This document shows, in pieces, positions 1-5,703 of a stretch of 6,540 nt of DNA; the first letter of the stretch is position 1; each line of letters starts with the position of its first letter. The stretch spans positions 1-6,540 of the forward strand of contig SKMI01000166.1 in the NCBI GenBank assembly GCA_007121115.1. The letters run 5' to 3'. The translations under genes were made by a program, and so were the position numbers. The notes beneath the pieces were generated by a model, which saw nothing but the letters and a program-made list of their open reading frames with translations, did no database searches and was not told where the DNA came from. The DNA comes from Paracoccaceae bacterium (GTDB lineage Bacteria > Pseudomonadota > Alphaproteobacteria > Rhodobacterales > Rhodobacteraceae).

Positions 1-825
1 CATCTGGCCAGGGCGGGGCATGACGTCACGGTCTATAACCGCACCAGCGCCAAGGCCGAGGCCTGGGTTGCAGCCCATGGCGGCGCGCTGGGGGCCACCC
101 CGGCCGAAGCCGCGGCGGGGGCGGAATTCGTCATGGCCTGCGTGGGTAATGACGACGACCTGCGCGCGGTCTGCACCGGGCCCGACGGCGCACTGGGCGC
201 CATGGACCGGGGCACGGTCTTCGTGGATCACACCACCGTGTCGGCGCAGGTGACGCGGGAGTTGCACACGGCGGCCGCCGAAGCCGGGATCGGGTTCGTG
301 GACGCGCCGGTCTCGGGCGGCCAGGCCGGGGCCGAGAATGGCGCGCTGTCGATCATGTGCGGCGGCAGCGCCGAGGATTACGCCCGCGCCGAGCCGGTGA
401 TGGCCGCCTATGCGCGCGCCTGTCGCCGTCTGGGCGAAAGCGGGGCGGGGCAGATCGCCAAGATGATGAACCAGATCGCCATTGCCGGACTGCTGCAGGG
501 CCTGTCCGAGGCCCTGCATTTCGGCGAGAAGGCGGGCATGGACGGGCGCGCGGTGATCGAGGTGATTTCGCAGGGCGCGGCCGGGTCCTGGCAGATGGCC
601 AACCGGCACGAAACCATGCTGGACGACCAGTTCGACCACGGATTTGCCGTGGACTGGATGCGCAAGGATCTGGGCATCTGCCTGCAGGCCGCCGACGAGG
701 TGGGCGCGGCGCTGCCGGTCACCGCGCTGGTGGACCAGTTCTACAAGGAAGTGCAGGCCATGGGCGGCGGGCGCTGGGACACGTCGAGCCTGATCCGGCG
801 CTTGCGGCGGTTCGAGCAGGGATGA
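1..825 (+). CDS. NAD(P)-dependent beta-hydroxyacid dehydrogenase, 3-hydroxyisobutyrate dehydrogenase family (5' partial)
   Basis: The frame is open from base 1 to a TGA at 823-825, giving 274 visible residues. The family is about 290 long, so roughly the first 15 residues, including the GxGxxG dinucleotide loop, are outside the window. The visible part starts inside the Rossmann fold (HLARAGHDVTVYNRT). The Arg after the second strand (NRT) is the kind of residue that favours NADP(H), though this is an inference. The substrate-binding signature DAPVSGGQAGAENGAL is encoded at about 301-348. The catalytic lysine lies in GQIAKMMNQ, with its codon at 460-462. The all-alpha C-terminal domain is intact. 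Family members oxidise or reduce small beta-hydroxyacids or semialdehydes, such as 3-hydroxyisobutyrate, tartronate semialdehyde and succinic semialdehyde, in the cytoplasm. The substrate cannot be told from this sequence. The gene converges on the DUF3035 gene and is not part of that operon. Family call is firm; substrate is open. Confidence 0.9.
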   Translation, partial: HLARAGHDVTVYNRTSAKAEAWVAAHGGALGATPAEAAAGAEFVMACVGNDDDLRAVCTGPDGALGAMDRGTVFVDHTTVSAQVTRELHTAAAEAGIGFVDAPVSGGQAGAENGALSIMCGGSAEDYARAEPVMAAYARACRRLGESGAGQIAKMMNQIAIAGLLQGLSEALHFGEKAGMDGRAVIEVISQGAAGSWQMANRHETMLDDQFDHGFAVDWMRKDLGICLQAADEVGAALPVTALVDQFYKEVQAMGGGRWDTSSLIRRLRRFEQG

Positions 826-860
826 GGGTGGCACCCGGTTGACGGATGTGACCTTGCAGA

Positions 861-945
861 GCGCCCGTTCCGGGCGCAAGCCTTCTGGCGCTTCGCGCCG
901 TCAAGGGGGCATTCTGCCCCCTTACCAGCCCCGCAAGGGGGCTGG
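861..945. terminator. Cluster of four hairpins between convergent genes (candidate bidirectional terminator)
   Basis: Four perfect inverted repeats follow each other. The first is GCGCCCG/CGGGCGC at 861-867 and 871-877. The second is GGCGC/GCGCC at 887-891 and 895-899. The third is AAGGGGGCA/TGCCCCCTT at 903-911 and 915-923. The fourth is CCAGCCCC/GGGGCTGG at 925-932 and 938-945. The first three have the same three-base loop, TTC. The block lies between the 3' ends of two converging genes, 35 bp after the dehydrogenase stop, where a terminator serving both strands is expected. No long T-run directly follows a stem on either strand; the nearest is ATATTTTT at 961-968 on the plus strand. A classical intrinsic terminator is therefore only partly matched, and an intergenic repeat element is an alternative reading. 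Confidence 0.5.
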
Positions 946-980
946 TTTCACCCCCTGAGGATATTTTTGCACAGATGATG
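946..980 (+). repeat. AT-rich tail of the hairpin cluster, possible family-wide intergenic motif
   Basis: Directly after the fourth hairpin comes a stretch containing CCCCCTGAGGATATTTTTGC and then ACAGATGATG. Its AT content stands out against the surrounding GC-rich DNA. I recall very similar strings (CCTGAGGATATTT followed by CAGATGA) after many genes in Rhodobacteraceae genomes. If that recollection is right, this is one copy of a dispersed intergenic element. It appears only once in this window, so the repeat call rests on memory, not on copies seen here. Confidence 0.35.
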
Positions 981-992
981 GGGCAGGCTGTC

Positions 993-1019
993 GGACCTGC
1001 GGCTGGTACGCGCAGGTTC
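993..1019 (-). terminator. Hairpin just after the DUF3035 gene stop (weak terminator candidate)
   Basis: ACCTGCG at 995-1001 pairs with CGCAGGT at 1011-1017. The stem extends by one G-T wobble and one G-C pair to 993-1019, with a nine-base loop. On the minus strand it begins three bases beyond the stop of the lipoprotein gene, which is the right place to end the operon transcript. No T-run follows on the minus strand, so intrinsic termination is uncertain. The stem may instead protect the 3' end of the mRNA. Confidence 0.35.
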
Positions 1020-1021
1020 GA

Positions 1022-1597
1022 TCAGTCGCGGGGATCGGGCGGGGCGCCGGGGGTGCGCACGCCGCGGGCGCGCCAGCGCTCCAGTTCGGCGTGACGGTCG
1101 AGCGCCATCACCCGGTAGTTGCGATGGTAGACATTGACCCCGAACATGCGCTCCAGCAGGCGACCCCGGTTGGCACGGCGGAATTCCAGATCCTCGGCGG
1201 CAAGCTGGTCGCGAATCGCCGGGTTGGTGCCGAAGCGCGCGGCGCGGGTGACCAGCGCCCCATCGGCGGCGGGTATCGCGCTCGAGAGCGCTGCAGAGCG
1301 GCTGCCGCCCAGTGCGGCGGCCACATCGGCGCGCGGCTGCGGGTCGGCGCGGTTGCTGCCGCCGGGTTCGGGCAGCGCGTCCGTCCGGTCGGGCATTTCC
1401 AGCGGGCGCGTGGGCACGATCCCGAATTCGTCCGGGCCACGCTCTTCGGAGGCGGCATGCATGAGCATCGGGCTGTCGGGATCGCCGCATCCGGCGAGCG
1501 CCAGCACCGCCACCGCCGCCGCTGCCCCCAGAAACGTTCTTTGGGGAAACGTTCTCTGGGGAACCGTGTTCGCGCGAACCGTCCTTGCACGCCGCAT
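1022..1597 (-). CDS. DUF3035 domain (BamF-like) outer-membrane lipoprotein
   Basis: This encodes a 191-residue predicted lipoprotein. Residues 23-36 are hydrophobic and end in the lipobox LAGC, so the lipidated residue would be Cys37. Gly at +2 gives no inner-membrane retention signal, so outer-membrane sorting is expected. The mature part opens with the motif GPDEFGIVPTRPLEMP (residues 54-69), typical of DUF3035. As I recall, members of this group in alphaproteobacteria were described as BamF, an accessory lipoprotein of the beta-barrel assembly machine; I did not verify that for this protein. The rest is polar, ending in an Arg-rich stretch at about residues 139-183. The ATG start at 1597 is preceded by AAAGGGG seven bases upstream. 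The n-region of 22 residues is unusually long because of a pentapeptide repeat (RART-V, RANT-V, PQRT-F, PQRT-F). lspA, whose product would cleave it, lies 55 bp upstream in the same orientation. Confidence 0.82.
   Translation of the reverse strand: MRRARTVRANTVPQRTFPQRTFLGAAAAVAVLALAGCGDPDSPMLMHAASEERGPDEFGIVPTRPLEMPDRTDALPEPGGSNRADPQPRADVAAALGGSRSAALSSAIPAADGALVTRAARFGTNPAIRDQLAAEDLEFRRANRGRLLERMFGVNVYHRNYRVMALDRHAELERWRARGVRTPGAPPDPRD
1532..1590 (-). repeat. 15-bp tandem repeat inside the lipoprotein signal-peptide region
   Basis: On the plus strand, AAACGTTCTTTGGGG (1532-1546) is followed directly by AAACGTTCTCTGGGG (1547-1561), a single mismatch in 15. Two further degenerate 15-bp units follow, beginning GAACCGTGTTCG at 1561 and GAACCGTCCTTG at 1576. 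The period keeps the reading frame, so the protein shows threonines at residues 6, 11, 16 and 21. This looks like in-frame expansion by replication slippage. Confidence 0.8.
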
Positions 1598-1604
1598 GTT
1601 CCTG

Positions 1605-1611
1605 CCCCTTT
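1605..1611 (-). promoter_or_regulatory. Ribosome binding site of the DUF3035 lipoprotein gene
   Basis: On the minus strand AAAGGGG ends seven bases before the ATG at 1595-1597. This supports that ATG over any start inside the repeat region, where no ATG occurs before the hydrophobic core. Confidence 0.6.
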
Positions 1612-1652
1612 CGCCGTTGACGGGCTCTGTTTAGCGCATGATTGGCGGGGCG

Positions 1653-2123
1653 TCACGGGGTCTTGTGGCGCCCGGCGAAGAGGATCAGCAGGCCCGCGCC
1701 CGCGAAGATCCCCACATCGGCGATGTTGAAGGCGAAGGGGTTGTTGATGCCGCAGCAGCTCATGTTGATGAAATCCGCCACCGCGCCGTAGCGCAGCCGG
1801 TCGATCACGTTGCCCAGCGCGCCGCCGACCAGCAGCCCCGCCGCCAGTTGCATCATGGTGTTGGTGCGTTCGCGCCAGGCCCAGACCAGCACCCAGGCGC
1901 AAATCACCAGCGCGAGCGCGACCAGGATCCAGCGCGTCGCCTCCGACCCGCCGCCGAACAGGCCGAAGTTGATCCCGGTGTTCCAGGCCATGGTGAAATT
2001 CAGGTAGGGCGGGAACACCTCGATATAGAGCCGTTGCGCCAGCGCCATGCGGTCGATCACCGCCCATTTGCTGGCCTGATCGGCCAGCAGGGTGAGGGTC
2101 AGCGTGGCGATCAGAACCCGCAT
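1653..2123 (-). CDS. lspA: Lipoprotein signal peptidase (signal peptidase II)
   Basis: This is a 156-residue inner-membrane aspartic peptidase that cleaves the signal peptide of diacylglyceryl-modified prolipoproteins just before the lipidated cysteine. Four hydrophobic segments are visible, at about residues 2-14, 65-83, 92-107 and 131-150. Conserved family features are present: DQASK near the N-terminus (residues 15-19), AWNTGINFGLFG (46-57), GNVIDR with the first catalytic Asp at 108, and FNIAD with the second at 136. The frame stays open upstream to an alternative start at 2177, but that would lie inside purH and add 18 non-family residues. The ATG at 2121-2123 gives the normal N-terminus. 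This ATG is one base after the purH TGA (TGA-T-ATG) and has no good Shine-Dalgarno, so translation is probably coupled to purH. The lipoprotein gene that follows would be a natural substrate. Confidence 0.96.
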   Translation of the reverse strand: MRVLIATLTLTLLADQASKWAVIDRMALAQRLYIEVFPPYLNFTMAWNTGINFGLFGGGSEATRWILVALALVICAWVLVWAWRERTNTMMQLAAGLLVGGALGNVIDRLRYGAVADFINMSCCGINNPFAFNIADVGIFAGAGLLILFAGRHKTP

Positions 2124-2124
2124 A

Positions 2125-3708
2125 TCAGTGCCGGAAATGGCGCTGGCCGGTGAAGACCATGGCCAGCCCTGCGGCATCTGCGGCGGCGATCACCTCGTCG
2201 TCGCGCATGGAGCCGCCGGGCTGGATGACGGCCCGCGCGCCGGCTTCGGCCGCGGCCAGCAGCCCGTCAGGGAAGGGGAAGAATGCGTCCGAGGCCACGA
2301 CCGCGCCCTGCGCGGGGCTGGCGGACAGGCCCAGCGCCTCGGCCATGTCCTGCGCCTTGCGGGCGGCGATGCGGGTGCTGTCCACGCGGCTCATCTGTCC
2401 CGCGCCGATGCCGACGGTAGCGCCGCCCTGCGCATAGACGATGGCGTTGGATTTGACGTGCTTGGCAACTTTCCAGGCGAAGAGGAGGTCGGCCAGTTCC
2501 GCCTCGGAGGGGGCGCGCTTCGTGACGACCTTGAGGTCGGGCGCCGTGATCACGCCGTTGTCGCGATCTTGCACAAGGTAGCCGCCCGTGACCTGCTTGA
2601 CCATCTGGCCCGGTGCGGCCGGGTCGGGCAACGCATCGACGGTCAGCAGGCGGAGGTTCTTCTTTGCAGCGAAGACGGCGCGCGCGGCGTCATCGGCGCC
2701 GGGGGCGATCACGACTTCGGTGAAGATCTCGGCGATCTTTTCGGCAGTGGGGCCGTCCAGCGGCTGGTTCAGCGCGATGATCCCGCCAAAGGCGCTGGTG
2801 CGGTCACAGTCGAAGGCACGCGCATACACCTCGACCAGCGTGGCACCGGTGGCGACGCCGCAGGGGTTGGCGTGCTTGATGATGGCGCAGGCGGGGGTGG
2901 CGGGGTCGAACTCGGCCACCAACTCCAGCGCGGCATCGGTGTCGTTGAGGTTGTTGTAGCTCAGTTCCTTGCCCTGCCATTGTCGGGCGGTGGCCACGCC
3001 GGGGCGGGTGGTGTCGGCGACGATGAAACTTGCGCTCTGGTGCGGGTTTTCGCCGTAGCGCAGGGTTTGGGCGACGCGGCCCGAGAAGCTCTGCCGCCGC
3101 GGCGGGGTGCCGGTGTGGCTTGCCATCCAGGCGGCGACGGCGGCGTCATAGGCGGCGGTGCGCTCAAAGGTCAGTTGCGCGAGGCGCTGGCGAAAGGGGA
3201 GCGAGGTGGCGCCGTCATGGGCGGCGAGTTCGTCCAGCAGCGGGCCGTAATCCTCGGGGTCGGTGACGATGGCGACATGGGCGTGGTTCTTGGCCGCTGC
3301 GCGCAGCATGGCCGGGCCGCCGATGTCGATGTTCTCGATCGTCTCGTCGGCGTCGGCGCCGCGGGCCACTGTGGCCTCGAACGGGTAGAGGTTCACGACC
3401 AGGAAGTCGATGGGCGCAATGCCGTGCCGATCCATCGCCGCCACATGGTCAGGGTTGTCACGCAGCGCCAGCAGCCCGCCGTGCACCATGGGGTGCAGGG
3501 TCTTGACGCGACCGTCCATCATCTCGGGGAAACCGGTGAGCGCGGCCACGTCCTGCACCTCCAGCCCCGCGTCGCGCAGCGCCGCCGCGGTGCCGCCGGT
3601 GGAGATCAGCGCCACCCCGCGCGCGGCCAGTGCCCGGCCCAGTTCGGCCAGCCCGGTCTTGTCCGAAACGGAGAGCAGCGCGCGGCGCAGGGGGGTGGCT
3701 TGGGTCAT
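2125..3708 (-). CDS. purH: Bifunctional AICAR transformylase / IMP cyclohydrolase
   Basis: This encodes 527 residues, the normal full length. The cytoplasmic enzyme performs the last two steps of de novo purine synthesis: formylation of AICAR with 10-formyltetrahydrofolate, then ring closure of FAICAR to IMP. The N-terminal cyclohydrolase domain (about residues 8-200) shows SVSDKTGL, STGGT, GFPEMMDGRVKTLHP (59-73) and RAAAKNH (136-142). The transformylase domain follows, with LRYGENPHQSASF (216-228), YNNLND (251-256), the catalytic Lys278-His279 in KHANPCG, CDRTSAFGG (301-309), AWKVAKHVKSNAIVY (411-425) and FFPFPDG (476-482). It ends GQRHFRH, as homologues do. The ATG at 3706-3708 is fixed by a strong AAGGAG five bases upstream; the open frame extends 29 codons further but that part is unlike the family. 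It sits 34 bp after the heparinase-like gene and one base before lspA, all in one orientation. Confidence 0.98.
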   Translation of the reverse strand: MTQATPLRRALLSVSDKTGLAELGRALAARGVALISTGGTAAALRDAGLEVQDVAALTGFPEMMDGRVKTLHPMVHGGLLALRDNPDHVAAMDRHGIAPIDFLVVNLYPFEATVARGADADETIENIDIGGPAMLRAAAKNHAHVAIVTDPEDYGPLLDELAAHDGATSLPFRQRLAQLTFERTAAYDAAVAAWMASHTGTPPRRQSFSGRVAQTLRYGENPHQSASFIVADTTRPGVATARQWQGKELSYNNLNDTDAALELVAEFDPATPACAIIKHANPCGVATGATLVEVYARAFDCDRTSAFGGIIALNQPLDGPTAEKIAEIFTEVVIAPGADDAARAVFAAKKNLRLLTVDALPDPAAPGQMVKQVTGGYLVQDRDNGVITAPDLKVVTKRAPSEAELADLLFAWKVAKHVKSNAIVYAQGGATVGIGAGQMSRVDSTRIAARKAQDMAEALGLSASPAQGAVVASDAFFPFPDGLLAAAEAGARAVIQPGGSMRDDEVIAAADAAGLAMVFTGQRHFRH

Positions 3709-3713
3709 GGGGG

Positions 3714-3719
3714 CTCCTT
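3714..3719 (-). promoter_or_regulatory. Ribosome binding site of purH
   Basis: AAGGAG on the minus strand is followed by CCCCC and then the ATG. It is the strongest Shine-Dalgarno in the window. It selects the family-like start over the longer open frame. Confidence 0.85.
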
Positions 3720-3727
3720 GCGGGCGG

Positions 3728-3757
3728 TCACAGGTCCGGCAGTTACAGGTCGGGCAG
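3728..3757 (-). repeat. 15-bp tandem duplication containing the stop codon of the heparinase-like gene
   Basis: On the minus strand CTGCCCGACCTGTAA (3757-3743) is followed directly by CTGCCGGACCTGTGA (3742-3728), 13 of 15 identical. The first unit encodes the C-terminal Leu-Pro-Asp-Leu and the TAA stop. The second would encode Leu-Pro-Asp-Leu again and a TGA stop in the same frame. It fills about half of the gap before purH. Confidence 0.8.
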
Positions 3758-5449
3758 CGCCAGCGGATCGTCGCGGCCGATGTCGCGCAGTGCAAGCGGC
3801 GTGTCCTGCGCCTTGGCCAGGCTCCACGCGATCTGGCTGGTATAGTCCTGCGCGCGCCCTGACAAGACGATCTGCACCGTGGCCCGGGGTCGCAGCCGCC
3901 CCGGTTCGAAATAGACCGAAGGCTCCAGCGTCATGCGCGCCGCCCCGTCCTGACGCAGAACCCAGACCTCGCCGATGCGCAGCGTGATGGACACGGCGCT
4001 GCCGCCCAAGTCCAGCGTCGCCTCGGCCTCGGGGTGCAGGTGGAAGCGGATGGCGAAGCCGATGGCGGCGTCCGGTTGCCGGGCGGCGGCACGTTCGAAC
4101 CGGCGGCGCTCGGCAGGTGTCAGCGCCACCAGCGTATCCTCGCCGATAAGCGCGCGGCCGTCGCGGCTCAGGTCCAGACGGCGCAGATGGGTCAGCCCGT
4201 GGCTTGGCACATAGCCGTCATGGCTGAGCAGGAACGCGCTGTAGCTTGGCTCCCCCTCGCGTTCGACGCCGACATGGGCGGGACCCTCGATCAGCGGGGC
4301 CGCGCCACCACCCTGCGCCGCCATACGCGCCGAAGACAGCCCGTCCAGCGCCAGCGTGGAGTGCGAGGCGGTGGCGCGCGCGGCGCGTTCCCAGTCGGGG
4401 CCAAAGCCTGCGCCGCTGCCGCAGTTGACGATCACCGGGCGGCGGTGAGAGGTCAGTTCGAACGCCAGTGTGGACGCGTGCCCCGGCCCCACGCCCGCCC
4501 CGATGGGCGGTGGCGCGGCATCGACGATCAGCGTGCTGCGCCCGCCCGTAAGCCGCCCGTAGCCCATGGCGCGCCCGTCGCGGGCCAGCAGGCGCGGGCC
4601 CGCCAGTGCCAGCGCCTCGTCCAGCCGCGCGGGATTGCCACCGTCGCAGCCGTGGAACCGCGCCAGCGTGGCGTCGCCGTGGCGCAGGGTGCGCAGGACC
4701 ATGGCGGCGCGCTCGATCGCCTCGGTCAGGGCCAGGTCCACCTGCCGCTCGGCCTCGGCCAGCGCGTCGGCGGCCCAGGTGAGCAGCGACAGCATGGCCA
4801 GCAACTCCTCGGGGTTGCGGCTGGCGATGGCCCCGTCGGCGCCGATCTGTGCCCGGCAGGCGCGAATCAGACCGGCCTTGGCGGGGTGCAGATACCCTTC
4901 CATGCCTTCGAGCGACAGCGCGGCCAGCAAGAGCCCGGTCAGCGCTTCCATCCGGGGCAGGCCCGGGGGGGCGGCCTCCCACCGGCGGGCAACGAAAGCG
5001 GTGTGATGCGCCAGCGTGGCGAACAGCGGCGCCGGACCGCCCGGCGGGTCGCCCGCCAGCAGGAACAGCGCATGGCTGATCATCCGCCGCAGACGCTGCC
5101 CGGCCAGCGCCGGGGTCCAGCCCGGCCCTGACCCGCGCCCGTAGCGGGCGATCCAGTCAGCGGTCCAGCCCTGCGCGGTTTCGCGCGCGGCGCGGTCGCC
5201 CAGCGCGGCCAGATGCTCCAGCCATTCGAACCCCTGCAGCCCGGCCGCCACCGGCGGGTGTGGCGCGGCGATCTCCCAGGGTGAGGCTCCCGGCGCTTCG
5301 ATCACATGCCCGGCGATGATGAAGTTGCTCGCCAACAACTGCCGCCCGCGCGCCTGCTGGCCCATCCCGCGCGGAACGGGCTGCGAAATGAAGCCGGTGG
5401 CGCTACGGCGCGTGGCCCGCGCCGAGATCCGGGCCGTGATGGCGTTCAT
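3743..5449 (-). CDS. Heparinase II/III family protein (polysaccharide-lyase fold)
   Basis: From the ATG at 5447-5449 this is 568 residues. The N-terminal two thirds is mostly helical (alpha/alpha toroid), followed by the heparinase II/III beta-sandwich. Recognisable points are RGRQLLASNF (residues 34-43), FHGCDGGN (265-272), GHASTLAFELTSHRRPVIVN (323-342) and ASHSTLALDG (361-370), which is the characteristic His-containing motif. The C-terminal segment has EPSVYFEPG and QIVLSG. Known members are lyases acting on glycosaminoglycan-like or alginate-like polymers. The substrate of this rsmB/purH-linked group is not known to me, and true heparin cleavage is unlikely. No signal peptide or membrane segment is visible, which is odd for a polysaccharide lyase. 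The start is uncertain: GTG at 5491 (582 residues) and TTG at 5524 (593 residues) are in frame, and none of the three has a clear Shine-Dalgarno. purH follows after 34 bp. Confidence 0.88.
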   Translation of the reverse strand: MNAITARISARATRRSATGFISQPVPRGMGQQARGRQLLASNFIIAGHVIEAPGASPWEIAAPHPPVAAGLQGFEWLEHLAALGDRAARETAQGWTADWIARYGRGSGPGWTPALAGQRLRRMISHALFLLAGDPPGGPAPLFATLAHHTAFVARRWEAAPPGLPRMEALTGLLLAALSLEGMEGYLHPAKAGLIRACRAQIGADGAIASRNPEELLAMLSLLTWAADALAEAERQVDLALTEAIERAAMVLRTLRHGDATLARFHGCDGGNPARLDEALALAGPRLLARDGRAMGYGRLTGGRSTLIVDAAPPPIGAGVGPGHASTLAFELTSHRRPVIVNCGSGAGFGPDWERAARATASHSTLALDGLSSARMAAQGGGAAPLIEGPAHVGVEREGEPSYSAFLLSHDGYVPSHGLTHLRRLDLSRDGRALIGEDTLVALTPAERRRFERAAARQPDAAIGFAIRFHLHPEAEATLDLGGSAVSITLRIGEVWVLRQDGAARMTLEPSVYFEPGRLRPRATVQIVLSGRAQDYTSQIAWSLAKAQDTPLALRDIGRDDPLALPDL

Positions 5450-5581
5450 CAGGCGGCGACCGCGCGGAGTATCGGCCTCGGGCTGGATCACGGGGCGGGT
5501 CCGTTGAAGTGGGTGTCGCGCCAAGCCTAGAGCATGACGCGGGCGGATGGAATCGCCCTTGGCGTCGCTGCGGCATGTGCG

Positions 5582-5617
5582 GGGCGCGGTGCGGCCCGAA
5601 TGCCCGCAGCCGCGCCC
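5582..5617. other. Long imperfect hairpin between rsmB and the heparinase-like gene
   Basis: GGGCGCGG at 5582-5589 pairs perfectly with CCGCGCCC at 5610-5617. The stem continues with TGCGG (5590-5594) against CCGCA (5604-5608), leaving one bulged G at 5609. This gives 13 pairs closing a nine-base loop. No T-run follows on either strand. It may be a factor-assisted terminator after rsmB, or a leader structure before the heparinase-like gene. Confidence 0.45.
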
Positions 5618-5633
5618 TTGCGGCGATGCTCAT

Positions 5634-5654
5634 TCCGGGGAACGTGACCCCGGA
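5634..5654. other. Short perfect hairpin after rsmB
   Basis: TCCGGGG at 5634-5640 pairs with CCCCGGA at 5648-5654 around the loop AACGTGA. It lies about 130 bp beyond the rsmB stop and next to the longer hairpin at 5582-5617. It has no T-run, so its role as a terminator is a guess. Confidence 0.4.
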
Positions 5655-5703
5655 GGTGCCGCTAGAAGCGCCCTCGGGCTGCGCCCAACATTCGCGTCGC
5701 GCG

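Noticed and set aside
860..945. CRISPR-like array suggested by regularly spaced palindromes.
   Set aside because: The stems differ in sequence and there are no repeated units with unique spacers, nor any cas genes.
1526..1597. Possible Tat (twin-arginine) signal in the lipoprotein N-terminus (QRTFLG before the hydrophobic core).
   Set aside because: The position preceding the Arg is Gln, not a second Arg, and the hydrophobic stretch ends in a standard lipobox; Sec export fits better.
1617..1645. Plus-strand TTGACG as a promoter -35 box.
   Set aside because: No -10 box at suitable spacing, and nothing plausible to transcribe on the plus strand downstream.
1108..2067. Minus-strand frame of 319 codons bridging lspA and the DUF3035 gene.
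   Set aside because: It runs out of frame with two well-supported genes, and its translation is Arg/Pro/Ala-rich shadow sequence.
2092..3987. Very long open frame on the plus strand opposite purH (631 codons).
   Set aside because: It is antisense to a complete, motif-rich purH and its translation is low-complexity Gly/Ala/Arg with no recognisable domain. Long antisense frames are common in GC-rich DNA.
4034..5131. Plus-strand frame of 365 codons opposite the heparinase-like gene.
   Set aside because: It is antisense to a recognisable protein and rich in Gln/Arg/Gly, with no family features.
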